The position numbers and the translations under genes are program-made. From Thermaceae bacterium (GTDB taxonomy: Bacteria; Deinococcota; Deinococci; Deinococcales; Marinithermaceae), in contig WFXV01000208.1 of assembly GCA_015490435.1 (NCBI GenBank), positions 1 to 30,112 on the forward strand: a stretch of 30,112 nucleotides of DNA, given 5' to 3'. This document shows, piece by piece, positions 14,485-24,421 of the stretch (its first letter is position 1; every line of letters starts with the position of its first letter). Under the pieces are notes generated by a model. That model had not been told where the DNA came from and did no database searches. It was given only the letters and a program-made list of their open reading frames with translations.

Positions 14485-15822
14485 ATGAAGGCAGGCAGGT
14501 ACGTACTGGCAGCAGTACTCTTCTTCGGACTGGCCCTAGCGCAGAAGACGATCACCCTCAAGGCTTGGACGATCGGCCCCGACGACCCCTCGATCACCCG
14601 GCTGAAAAACCTCGAGGCCGCGGTGGAGCGGCTGAATGCCCTCCTCGAGATCGAGGGGGCCGACTACCGGGTCAAGCTCGAGGGCGACTTCGACACCACC
14701 GACTGGGATCCCTACCTCCGCCGCGTCTTGCTCGCCTTCCAGTCGGGCGAGGCCCCCGACATCGTGCAGGCCTCGGCGGCGCCGCTGATCGGGGTCTGGG
14801 CTACCGCCGGCTACATCGCCCCGATCACCGCCGAAACCAGCAAGTACGGCACCTTCAAGGATGTCTTCCCCACCCTCTGGAACGCGGTGACCTTCAAGGG
14901 CGAGGTCTTCGGCGTACCCCAGGACACCGAGGCCCGGCCGCTCTACTTCAACAAGACCCTGCTCAAAAAGCTCGGCTGGTCCGACGCCAAGATCGCCGAG
15001 CTGCCCAAGATGATCGAGCGGGGCGAGTTTACCTGGGACGACATGCTGGCGGTGGCCAAGGAGGCCCTCGATAAGGGCGTGATCGAGCGGGGCAAGGGCT
15101 ACTACCACCGGCCCAAGAACGGCCCCGACTTCCACATGTGGTACCGCGCCTTCGGCGGCACCTCCTACGACGAGGCCACTGGCAAGCTGGTCTTCGACCA
15201 ACAAGCGGCGCTCCGCTACTTCACCTGGCTCAAGAAGGCGGTGGACGCCGGTGTCCTGGAGAAGGACCGGCTCGACGGCAACTGGAGCCGCTTCCACGAG
15301 AACGTCACCTCCGGCAAGGTGCTCTTCTTCTCCGGCGGCACCTGGAACTGGGCCGAGTGGAAGACCCAGTGGGTGAAGGACAAGGGCGGCGAGGACTGGC
15401 TCTGGCAGAACTTCGGCTTCGCGCCGCAGCCCGCCTACAAGAAGGGCGGCAAGCCGATCACCCTCTCTAACCCGCAGGCCTACATGGTGAGCGCGAACTC
15501 CAAGCACAAGGAGCTCGCCGCCAAGATCCTCGCCTTCGTGATGATGCCCGACCTCGACGCCCGCCACGCGGTAGGCTCCGGCCACCTGCCGGTGCTCCAG
15601 GCCACCGCCAGCCTCACCGGCGACCGCTTCATCCGCGAGGTCAGCTACCTCCTCAACTACACCACCTTCGCGCCCCAGCACCCCGACTTCCCCAAGTGGC
15701 AGGACGCCCTCTACCGCGGCGTCAGCGCGGTGGAGTCCGGCCAGGTGAGCCCGGAGGAGGCGGTCCGCGTGGTCGCGGCCGAGATGAAGCGGGCGCTCAA
15801 GGACCAGGTGATGATCAAGTAA
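14485..15822 (+). CDS. CUT1-type ABC importer, extracellular solute-binding protein (family 1)
   Basis: A 445-residue periplasmic binding protein of the maltose/UgpB class. The signal peptide MKAGRYVLAAVLFFGLALAQ precedes TITLKAWTIGPDD. Family features include QSGEAPDIVQASAAP, an aromatic-rich cleft (DWDPYL, FHMWYRAFGGT, GTWNWAEWKTQW) and VPQDTEARPLYFNKTLLKKLG. ATG 14485 is chosen because GGAGGT (14471-14476) lies 8 nt upstream; an in-frame TTG nine bases earlier lies on the Shine-Dalgarno itself. It begins the importer part of the operon, 27 nt after iolR. Thermotoga has a CUT1-type inositol importer (InoEFGK), so inositol or an inositol ester is the likely cargo. The ligand is inferred from context only. 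Confidence 0.9.
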   Translation: MKAGRYVLAAVLFFGLALAQKTITLKAWTIGPDDPSITRLKNLEAAVERLNALLEIEGADYRVKLEGDFDTTDWDPYLRRVLLAFQSGEAPDIVQASAAPLIGVWATAGYIAPITAETSKYGTFKDVFPTLWNAVTFKGEVFGVPQDTEARPLYFNKTLLKKLGWSDAKIAELPKMIERGEFTWDDMLAVAKEALDKGVIERGKGYYHRPKNGPDFHMWYRAFGGTSYDEATGKLVFDQQAALRYFTWLKKAVDAGVLEKDRLDGNWSRFHENVTSGKVLFFSGGTWNWAEWKTQWVKDKGGEDWLWQNFGFAPQPAYKKGGKPITLSNPQAYMVSANSKHKELAAKILAFVMMPDLDARHAVGSGHLPVLQATASLTGDRFIREVSYLLNYTTFAPQHPDFPKWQDALYRGVSAVESGQVSPEEAVRVVAAEMKRALKDQVMIK

Positions 15823-15830
15823 ACCGCCCT

Positions 15831-15861
15831 GGGCCCCCGGCGGCTCGCCGGGGGCCCTTTT
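15831..15861 (+). terminator. Strong hairpin between binding-protein and permease genes (partial terminator or mRNA stabiliser)
   Basis: GGGCCCCCGGCG (15831-15842), loop GCT, CGCCGGGGGCCC (15846-15857), then TTTT. A 12-bp perfect GC stem with a short T-run would stop only part of the polymerases or protect the upstream mRNA. Either effect would raise binding protein relative to permeases, as in many importer operons. Confidence 0.65.
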
Positions 15862-15874
15862 GGAAAGGCCCGAG

Positions 15875-16768
15875 ATGCGGCGCTACCTCACGCCCTTCCT
15901 CTTTTTGAGCCCGGCCACCCTCTTGATCCTGCTCTTTTTCTTTACCCCGGTGGTGGCGACGATCCTCCTCTCCTTCACCGACCTCTCCACCACCACCTTC
16001 AAAAACCCAAGCTGGGTGGGGCTTAAGAACTACCAGGACCTACTCGCGGACCCCTTCCTCAAAAAGATCTTTTTGAACACCGTCAAGTACGTCGCCCTCA
16101 CCCTCGCCTTCAACGTGGGGATGGGGCTCTTGCTCGCGCTCCTTACGAGCCTCGTCCCCGAGCGGTACGGCGATCCCTTCCGGGCGCTTTGGCTCCTTCC
16201 CCGGATCCTGCCCCCGGTGGTCTACGTCTTCATCTGGCAGGGTCTGCTCGCCGAAGCCCCGATGGGGCTCGTCTCCGACATCCTGGGGGTTTCCAAGAAC
16301 TGGCTGGTGGCCGCCCCCTGGACGGTGGTGATCCTGGCCAACGGCTTCGTGGGCGCGAGCTTCGGGATGCTGATCTTCACCTCGGCGATCCGCTCGATCT
16401 CCCGCGAGCTCTTCTACGCCGCCGCGGTGGACGGAGCCACCACCTGGCAGACGATCCGAAGGGTGGTGCTGCCCATGCTCGCCTGGCCGATCCTCTTCGT
16501 CACCGCCTACCAGACCCTCTCGCTCCTCACCTCGTTCGAGTACATCCTGCTTCTCACCGACGGCGGCCCGGGCTTTTACACCACCGAGGTCTGGTCGCTT
16601 AGGGCCTACCACCTGGCGCTTTCCAACTACTTCGGCAACGTCGAGTTCGGCCTGGGGGCGGCGATGGCCGCGGTGTTGGTGGTGATCGGCGTGGTGGTGA
16701 GCCTCTTCTACCTGAAGATCTTCAACTTCAAAGCGCTCGTCACCGAGCCCAAGATCGAGATCTACTAG
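15875..16768 (+). CDS. CUT1-type ABC importer, first permease (MalF/UgpA-like)
   Basis: A 297-residue inner-membrane protein with about six transmembrane helices. These start with a long hydrophobic N-terminal segment (FLFLSPATLLILLFFFTPVV) and end with AAVLVVIGVVVSLFYL. The EAA loop that contacts the ATPase is ELFYAAAVDGATTWQTIRRVVLPML. ATG 15875 is preferred over an in-frame TTG at 15860 inside the terminator T-run, because GGAAAGG lies 6 nt before it. It follows the binding protein gene after a hairpin and precedes the partner permease by 9 nt. Confidence 0.92.
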   Translation: MRRYLTPFLFLSPATLLILLFFFTPVVATILLSFTDLSTTTFKNPSWVGLKNYQDLLADPFLKKIFLNTVKYVALTLAFNVGMGLLLALLTSLVPERYGDPFRALWLLPRILPPVVYVFIWQGLLAEAPMGLVSDILGVSKNWLVAAPWTVVILANGFVGASFGMLIFTSAIRSISRELFYAAAVDGATTWQTIRRVVLPMLAWPILFVTAYQTLSLLTSFEYILLLTDGGPGFYTTEVWSLRAYHLALSNYFGNVEFGLGAAMAAVLVVIGVVVSLFYLKIFNFKALVTEPKIEIY

Positions 16769-16777
16769 GGGGACGCG

Positions 16778-17605
16778 ATGCCGCTATTGCCCAAGAACTG
16801 GCCGCTTTGGCTCCTCGTCCTCGCGCTCATCACGCTGCCCATCGGCGTGGGGCTGCTTTGGCTCTTCCTCACCGCGCTCTTTGACCAGGTCCACGGGCTC
16901 CGCCCGGTGGGGGACTTCTCGCCGGAGAACTGGCGCTTCCTCACCGAGGGCTCGGTGGGGGGCCGGCCCTCGATCTGGGTGGCGCTCAAGAACTCGATCC
17001 TCTTCGCTGCCGCAGTGGCCACCCTCGAGGTCCTGATCGCCTCGATGGCGGCCTACGCCATCAGCCGGATGAAGTTCCCCTTCCGCACCCCCTACCTTGG
17101 GATGATCCTGGTGCTCCACGCCTTCCCGGCGGTGAGTCTCCTGATTGCGATCTACTACATCCTCCGGGTGCTCGGGCTCTTCGACACCCTGATCGGGGTG
17201 ATCCTGGTCAAGGCCTCGCTCGAGCTCCCCCTCGGCATCTGGCTGATGAAGGGATTCTTCGACCAGCTCTCCTGGGACATGGAGATGGCCGCGCTGGTGG
17301 ACGGGGCGAGCCGCTGGACGGTGTTTTGGAAGGTGGCGCTGCCGCTCGTGCGGCCGGGGATCCTGGCGCTCGGCACCTTCGCGCTGCTTTCGGCCTGGGG
17401 CGAGTTCATCCTGCCCTTTACCTTCATCGTCTCGGGTAAGAGCTGGACGCTCGCGCTCTACATGCAGAGCTTCATGCGGGAGGCCTTCGTGGACTACGGA
17501 CTGATGGCGGCGGTGGGCCTCTTCTACGCCGCCCCCGTGCTGCTGCTCTTCCTGCTCGGCCAGCGGTACCTCCTCAACATCTACTCGGGAGGGGTGAAGG
17601 GATGA
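16778..17605 (+). CDS. CUT1-type ABC importer, second permease (MalG/UgpE-like)
   Basis: A 275-residue membrane protein with about six transmembrane helices. Its EAA loop is DMEMAALVDGASRWTVFWKVALPLV, the ATPase contact. A periplasmic segment after the first helix (about 30-65) is followed by the conserved core beginning LKNSILFAAAVATLEVLIAS. It pairs with the preceding permease as a heterodimeric channel. A GGGGGA Shine-Dalgarno lies about 6 nt before ATG 16778, and the stop overlaps the ATPase start by 4 nt (ATGA). Substrate choice is inferred from the operon. Confidence 0.92.
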   Translation: MPLLPKNWPLWLLVLALITLPIGVGLLWLFLTALFDQVHGLRPVGDFSPENWRFLTEGSVGGRPSIWVALKNSILFAAAVATLEVLIASMAAYAISRMKFPFRTPYLGMILVLHAFPAVSLLIAIYYILRVLGLFDTLIGVILVKASLELPLGIWLMKGFFDQLSWDMEMAALVDGASRWTVFWKVALPLVRPGILALGTFALLSAWGEFILPFTFIVSGKSWTLALYMQSFMREAFVDYGLMAAVGLFYAAPVLLLFLLGQRYLLNIYSGGVKG

Positions 17606-18657
17606 AACGGGGCATTCCGGTCCGCCTCGAGGGGCTTTCCAAGCGGTTCGGCAAGGTCGAGGCGGTGAAGCGGCTCGACCTCGAGATCGGGGCCGGGGAG
17701 CTCGTCGCCTTCCTCGGGCCCTCGGGTTGCGGCAAGACCACAACCCTCTTGATGATCGCCGGCATCTACCGGCCCACCACCGGCGCCGTCTACTTCGGCG
17801 ACCGCCGGGTGGACCACCTCCACCCCCGGGACCGGGACGTGGGCATGGTCTTCCAGTCCTACGCCCTCTACCCCCACCTCACCCTCTTCGAGAACATCGC
17901 CTTCCCCCTGCGCTTAAAGCGCGTGCCCGACGCCGAGGTAAAAGAGCGGGTCCAAAAGACCGCCGACCTCCTCGGGATCGGGCACATCCTGGAGCGCAAG
18001 CCCGCCCAGGTCTCGGGCGGCCAGCAGCAGCGGGCGGCGCTCGCCCGGGCGCTCGTCAAGGAGCCCCAGGTCCTGCTCCTCGACGAGCCCCTTTCCAACC
18101 TCGACGCCCAGATCCGCCTCTCGGCCCGGGCCGAGATCCGGAGGCTCCAGCGCGACCTCGGGGTCACCGCCATCCTGGTCACCCACGACCAGGCCGAGGC
18201 GCTGGCGATGGCCGACCGGGTGGCGGTCTTCTCCATGGGCGAGCTGCAGCAGTACGACACCCCCGAGGTCCTCTACCACCGGCCCAAGAACACCTTCGTC
18301 GCCGGGTTCGTGGGCTCGCCACCGATGAACCTGATCGAGGGCACGTTTACCGGCGACGGCTTCCGCGCAGGCGAGCTCCGGATCCCCATCCCCGGCGCCC
18401 CCACCGGGAAGGGCTGGCTCGGGGTGCGGCCCGAGCACCTCGCCCTGGGCGAGGGCGGGCACCCGGCCCGGGTGCTGGTGGTCGAGCCGCTGGGCCGCGA
18501 GGTCCTGGTGGTGGCCGAGGTGGCGGGGGTGCGGCTCCAGGTCCTCCTGCCCGAGGGCGAGCGCCCGGAGATGGGGAGCGAGGTGGGGATCGTCTTCCCC
18601 GAGCCCAAGGAGCTTCACTTCTTCGACGAGACCGGGCGTAGAATCGGCCCCGAGTGA
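17602..18657 (+). CDS. CUT1-type ABC importer, ATPase (MalK/UgpC-like)
   Basis: A 351-residue cytoplasmic ATPase. It has Walker A GPSGCGKTT (39-47), Q-loop VFQSYALYPHLTLFENIAFPL, signature VSGGQQQRAALARAL (from 137), Walker B VLLLDEPLSNLD (Asp161-Glu162) and the switch histidine His195 in VTHDQAEALAMADR. After about residue 235 comes the TOBE-type regulatory domain (PPMNLIEGTF, GVRPEHLAL, VEPLGREVLV) typical of MalK/UgpC. MalK-like ATPases can serve several permeases, so it might also energise other sugar importers. It is coupled by 4-nt overlap to the permease upstream and by GTGA to the next gene. Confidence 0.94.
   Translation: MKRGIPVRLEGLSKRFGKVEAVKRLDLEIGAGELVAFLGPSGCGKTTTLLMIAGIYRPTTGAVYFGDRRVDHLHPRDRDVGMVFQSYALYPHLTLFENIAFPLRLKRVPDAEVKERVQKTADLLGIGHILERKPAQVSGGQQQRAALARALVKEPQVLLLDEPLSNLDAQIRLSARAEIRRLQRDLGVTAILVTHDQAEALAMADRVAVFSMGELQQYDTPEVLYHRPKNTFVAGFVGSPPMNLIEGTFTGDGFRAGELRIPIPGAPTGKGWLGVRPEHLALGEGGHPARVLVVEPLGREVLVVAEVAGVRLQVLLPEGERPEMGSEVGIVFPEPKELHFFDETGRRIGPE
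18639..18644 (+). promoter_or_regulatory. Possible internal -10 box before the phosphodiesterase gene
   Basis: TAGAAT lies within the end of the ATPase gene, 9 nt before GTG 18654. It could give a short-leader transcript of the next gene. No good -35 was seen. Confidence 0.25.
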
Positions 18658-19592
18658 GGCCCGCGATGCAGCCCTTGCCGACCCACCTCGAGTACCAGAA
18701 CCGCCGGGTTTTGCTGAAGTACCACCGGGCCCAGACCGGGGAGCGCCACCACCCCCCGAACGCCCTCTCGGCGATCAAGGAGCTGATCGCGCGGGGGGCA
18801 CGGGCCATCGAGTTCGACGTGGGCATCACCCTGGACGGGGTCTACATCCTCCTCCACGACCCCCACCTCGAGCGCGAAACCACCGGGGTGGGGCCGGTGC
18901 GGCTCGCCACCCACACCGAGATCAAGCGGCTCCACCTCCGGGGCTCCCACGAGCGGGTGGCCACCCTGGCCGAAGCGGTGGCGGTCTTGAAGGAGGCCGA
19001 GGGGCCGCTCAAGGTCCAGGTGGACCTCAAGGAGACGGTGCCGCTCTCTGAGGAGGAGGCCGACTGGCTCTACCAGACCCTAAAGCCCCTCCTCGGCAAG
19101 AACGGGGTCGAGGTGGTGGTGGGATGTCTCGCCGACTGGAACCTGAGGACGCTCAGGCGGGTCGCGCCAGAGCTCGAGCTCGGCTTCGACCCCGCCTTCC
19201 ACCTCGACGTGCCGGTGGGCGAGTTTTTGCGGCTCCCGGTCCGCACCAACGCCTACGGCTACCTCGACGACCACCCCCTCGGCTACCGCAAGGTCCTGCC
19301 CACCCCCCGCTACCTCGCCGACCGGCTGGAGGCGACCAGCTACCTGGTCCCCGGCGTCCGGGAGTTCTACCTGAGGAAGGAGTTCGTCCTCAAGGCCCTC
19401 GACGACGGCTTCAACCCCATCGAGCACCTCCACCGGCTGCACCCGGGGGTGGCGGTGGACGTCTGGACCCTGGACGCGAGCGAGGAAAACGCCCGGGAAA
19501 AGCTCCTAAGGCTCCTTCGGGCGGGAGTGGACCAGATCACCTCCAACACCCCCCTCGCCCTCGCCCGGCTCTTTGAACTGGCTTCCCCCTAG
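18654..19592 (+). CDS. Glycerophosphodiester phosphodiesterase-family protein
   Basis: A 312-residue TIM-barrel protein of the GDPD family, which hydrolyses glycerophosphodiesters to glycerol 3-phosphate and an alcohol. Visible active-site elements are YHRAQ (His24-Arg25), IEFDVGITLDGVYILLHDP (Glu53, Asp55, His68) and QVDLKE (Asp124, where many members have Glu). The usual PENT motif after the first histidine is replaced by PPNA (34-37), so the protein is divergent. No signal peptide is seen, which implies action in the cytoplasm. GTG 18654 overlaps the ATPase stop as GTGA; ATG 18666 behind GAGG is an equally possible start. A GDPD gene ending a CUT1 operon recalls ugpBAECQ. Next to iol genes, an inositol-containing phosphodiester is an attractive substrate (inference). 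Confidence 0.85.
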   Translation: MRPAMQPLPTHLEYQNRRVLLKYHRAQTGERHHPPNALSAIKELIARGARAIEFDVGITLDGVYILLHDPHLERETTGVGPVRLATHTEIKRLHLRGSHERVATLAEAVAVLKEAEGPLKVQVDLKETVPLSEEEADWLYQTLKPLLGKNGVEVVVGCLADWNLRTLRRVAPELELGFDPAFHLDVPVGEFLRLPVRTNAYGYLDDHPLGYRKVLPTPRYLADRLEATSYLVPGVREFYLRKEFVLKALDDGFNPIEHLHRLHPGVAVDVWTLDASEENAREKLLRLLRAGVDQITSNTPLALARLFELASP

Positions 19593-19627
19593 ACCAAGCG
19601 CCAAATATTCACTAAAATTGATAGCGG

Positions 19628-19633
19628 TAGACT
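19628..19633 (+). promoter_or_regulatory. lon: Likely -10 box of the lon promoter
   Basis: TAGACT lies in a locally AT-rich spacer (19600-19640). No clear -35 and no CIRCE-type heat-shock dyad is seen. Transcription near 19640 would leave a leader of about 19 nt with AGGAGGG before ATG 19659. Confidence 0.4.
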
Positions 19634-19658
19634 CATGATGGACGAGAGGAGGGAAGCC

Positions 19659-22079
<2,421 letters not shown>

Positions 22080-22085
22080 GGGCCG

Positions 22086-22114
22086 CCCCGGGGCACGCCG
22101 CCCCGGGGTTTTTT
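22086..22114 (+). terminator. lon: Rho-independent terminator of lon
   Basis: CCCCGGGG (22086-22093), a 7-nt loop, CCCCGGGG (22101-22108), then TTTTTT (22109-22114), 6 nt after the lon stop. The last T is also the first base of the next gene's -10 box. Confidence 0.88.
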
Positions 22115-22119
22115 AAGCT
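22114..22119 (+). promoter_or_regulatory. -10 box of a leaderless transcript for the MgtC/DUF4010 gene
   Basis: TAAGCT ends 6 nt before GTG 22126 and there is no Shine-Dalgarno. The expected -35 position lies inside the lon terminator and is not consensus-like. Confidence 0.5.
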
Positions 22120-22125
22120 AGGACC

Positions 22126-23334
22126 GTGGAGGAAAGCCTCTGGCGGCTCCTCGCCGCCACCGCGGTGGGCTTCTTGGTCGGCTTCGAGCGAGAGCACGCC
22201 CGCACCGAGCGGGAGCTCGGCTGGCTCGGCGGGCTCCGCACCTACGCCGCCATCGGGCTTCTCGGGGGCGCGCTCGGCCTCCTGGGGGAGCCCGTGCCCC
22301 TCGCAGCGGGGCTTTTAGCCTTGGGAGCCCTCGCGGTGTGGTCGCTGGCCAAGGAGCCCGGGGCCACCAGCGAGGTGGCGGCCCTCGCCACCTACGCCCT
22401 CGGCGCCCTGGCGGGCGGCGGCCGGGTGGCGGAGGCCCTCTTCGGCGCCCTCTTGCTCACCGGCCTGCTCGCCTTCCTCCGCCCGCTCCACGCCTGGGCC
22501 CGGGGCGTTGACCCCGCGGAGTTCGGCGCCGGGGTGCTCTTGCTCCTCCTTTTGGGCGTGGTCTGGCCGCTCCTCCCCGACCGGCCCCTCGGGCCCGGTG
22601 GGGTCTGGAACCCGCGGGAGATCGGGCTTTTCGTCATCCTGGTGGCGGCGATCCAGTTCGCCGGGTTCCTCGCCGCCCGGCGCTACGGCCGCGAGGGAAC
22701 CCTGCTCGCCGCCCTTTTCGGCGGGCTGGTCTCCTCCACCGCGGTCACCCTGGCGATGGCCCAACGGGCCCGGGAAGACCCCGCGCGGATCCCGCTCTGG
22801 GCGGGGGCGGCCGCCCTCGCCTCCACCCTGATGCTGGCCCGGATCGCGTTTTGGTTCCTGCTCGCGGACCCGGCCGCCTTGGCCACGGCCGCCGGGCCGC
22901 TTCTTCTTTGGGGCGGCTGGAACCTCGCGGTGGCCCTCGCGCTGGTGGGGCGGGCCCCCGAGGGGGCGCCTGAGCTCGAGCTCAAAAACCCCCTGGGCCT
23001 CGACCTCGCCCTCCTCGGGGCCGGGTTCTACGCCCTGGTGCGCTGGGCGGTGGCGGCGGCGATGGGCGCGGGCACGCTGGGGCTCTTCCTGGTGGCCCTC
23101 CTCGCGGGGCTGCACGACGTGGACGCGATCAGCCTCTCGCTGGCCCGGTCGGCCGCCGCCGGGGCGATCGGGGTCCAGACCGCCCTCCTCGCCGCCTTCG
23201 TCGCCGGCCTCAGCAACGACCTCCTGAAAAGCCTCTACGCCGCCCTCCTCGGCCACCCCCGGATGGGCCTCTTGCACGCCCTCGCCACCCTCCCCGGCGG
23301 CCTGGCGGCGACGGCCTGGCTTTACCTCGGGTAG
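22126..23334 (+). CDS. MgtC/SapB-family membrane protein with DUF4010 domain
   Basis: A 402-residue integral membrane protein with roughly eleven hydrophobic segments. The N-terminal part has the MgtC signature AVGFLVGFEREHARTERELG followed by GLRTYAAIGLLGG (residues about 14-48). The C-terminal half is DUF4010, with ALFGGLVSSTAVTLAMAQRAR and LHDVDAISLSLARSA as conserved blocks. The function of this two-domain family is unknown; the MgtC domain is linked to magnesium and stress physiology in other bacteria. The gene starts right behind the lon terminator with a probable leaderless mRNA. Its stop codon TAG (23332-23334) forms the first half of the hisC -10 box. Confidence 0.85.
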   Translation: MEESLWRLLAATAVGFLVGFEREHARTERELGWLGGLRTYAAIGLLGGALGLLGEPVPLAAGLLALGALAVWSLAKEPGATSEVAALATYALGALAGGGRVAEALFGALLLTGLLAFLRPLHAWARGVDPAEFGAGVLLLLLLGVVWPLLPDRPLGPGGVWNPREIGLFVILVAAIQFAGFLAARRYGREGTLLAALFGGLVSSTAVTLAMAQRAREDPARIPLWAGAAALASTLMLARIAFWFLLADPAALATAAGPLLLWGGWNLAVALALVGRAPEGAPELELKNPLGLDLALLGAGFYALVRWAVAAAMGAGTLGLFLVALLAGLHDVDAISLSLARSAAAGAIGVQTALLAAFVAGLSNDLLKSLYAALLGHPRMGLLHALATLPGGLAATAWLYLG

Positions 23335-23337
23335 AAT
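23332..23337 (+). promoter_or_regulatory. hisC: -10 box of a leaderless hisC transcript
   Basis: TAGAAT ends 7 nt before the GTG of hisC; its TAG is the stop codon of the preceding gene. No Shine-Dalgarno is present. Confidence 0.6.
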
Positions 23338-23344
23338 TGCCCTC

Positions 23345-24421
23345 GTGAAGGCCTTCAAGCCCCACCTCGCCGAGCTGCCCTTCTACCCCTACGAGCACCA
23401 TCAGGCGCCGATCAAGCTCGACCAGAACGAAAGCCCCTACGACCTCCCCCAGGCGCTCAAGGACGAGGTGGCCGAACGTCTGAAGGAGACCCCGCTCAAT
23501 CGCTACCCCGCGATGGACGCGGGGCCCATCAAGCGGGCGATCGCCACCTTCGAGGGCTGGCCCGAGGAGGGGGTGGTGGTCGCCCCCGGGTCCAACGTCG
23601 TGCTCTCCACCCTGGCGCTCGCCGCCCGGCGGGTGCTCGACCTGGTCCCCTCCTTCTCGCTCTACAAGTGGGCGGCCAAGGTGGCGGGCACCCCCTGGGA
23701 AGGGGTACCGCTCGGCCCCGAGTTCGAGCTCCCCACCACCGCCCTCCGGGCCCACCTCGAGGACGCGGAGGAGCCGGGGGTCTTCTTCTTCCCGAACCCC
23801 CACGCCCCCACCGGGCGCTTCTGGGGGCCGGAGGTGGTGGAGTCGGTGGTGGCGCCGGCGGCCGCGAGCGGCTGGCTGGTGGTGCTGGACGAGGCCTACT
23901 ACCAGTTCGCCCCCTCCGACTTCAAGAAACCCGCCCGGGAGCTCCCCTTCGTGGTCATCGCCCGCACCTTCTCCAAGGCCTGGGGCCTCGCCGGGGTACG
24001 GCTCGGCTACCTGCTCGCCGACCCCGAGGTGGCCCGGGAGGTCGAGAAGATGCTCCCGCCCTTCAGGATCCCCACCCCCACCGCGATGTTCGCGCTGGCT
24101 GCGCTCGAGAACCCCGGCTACCTGGCGGAGACGGTGGAGAAGATCCGCCGGGAGCGGGAACGGGTCTACCTCGAGCTCAAGGCCCACCCCACCTGGCAGG
24201 TCTACAAGAGCCACACCAACTTCCTCTTGATCCGCACCCCCGACGCCGAGGCGGCCTTTATGGGCCTTTTAAAGAAGGGGGTGCTCGTGCGCCGGATGGA
24301 CAACCAGCCGGGGCTCGAGGGGTGCATCCGCGTCACCATCGGCACCCCGGTGGAAAACGACGCCTTCTTGAAGGCGGCTTTCGAACTGGCGGAGGAAGAA
24401 CGTGCGGAAGGCCAAGGTTGA
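23345..24421 (+). CDS. hisC: HisC, histidinol-phosphate aminotransferase
   Basis: A 358-residue fold-type I PLP aminotransferase. It converts imidazole acetol phosphate and glutamate to histidinol phosphate in histidine synthesis. KLDQNESPYDLP is the typical HisC N-terminal motif. FFPNPHAPTGR is the PLP-loop region, VVLDEAYYQF binds the cofactor, and RTFSKAWGLAGVRLGY carries the Schiff-base Lys211. The C-terminal NFLLIRTPDA and GCIRVTIGTPVENDAF provide substrate-carboxylate and phosphate contacts. GTG 23345 has a -10 box 7 nt upstream. It overlaps hisB by 20 nt, so the enzyme's neighbours confirm the pathway; HisC-type enzymes may also help aromatic amino acid transamination. Confidence 0.95.
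   Translation: MKAFKPHLAELPFYPYEHHQAPIKLDQNESPYDLPQALKDEVAERLKETPLNRYPAMDAGPIKRAIATFEGWPEEGVVVAPGSNVVLSTLALAARRVLDLVPSFSLYKWAAKVAGTPWEGVPLGPEFELPTTALRAHLEDAEEPGVFFFPNPHAPTGRFWGPEVVESVVAPAAASGWLVVLDEAYYQFAPSDFKKPARELPFVVIARTFSKAWGLAGVRLGYLLADPEVAREVEKMLPPFRIPTPTAMFALAALENPGYLAETVEKIRRERERVYLELKAHPTWQVYKSHTNFLLIRTPDAEAAFMGLLKKGVLVRRMDNQPGLEGCIRVTIGTPVENDAFLKAAFELAEEERAEGQG

Noticed and set aside
14485..19592. Importer plus GDPD gene as a plain ugp (glycerol 3-phosphate) operon
   Set aside because: The gene order is ugp-like, but the genes are joined to the iol operon and the binding protein lacks wording I would recognise as UgpB. Inositol or an inositol ester is the better contextual guess.
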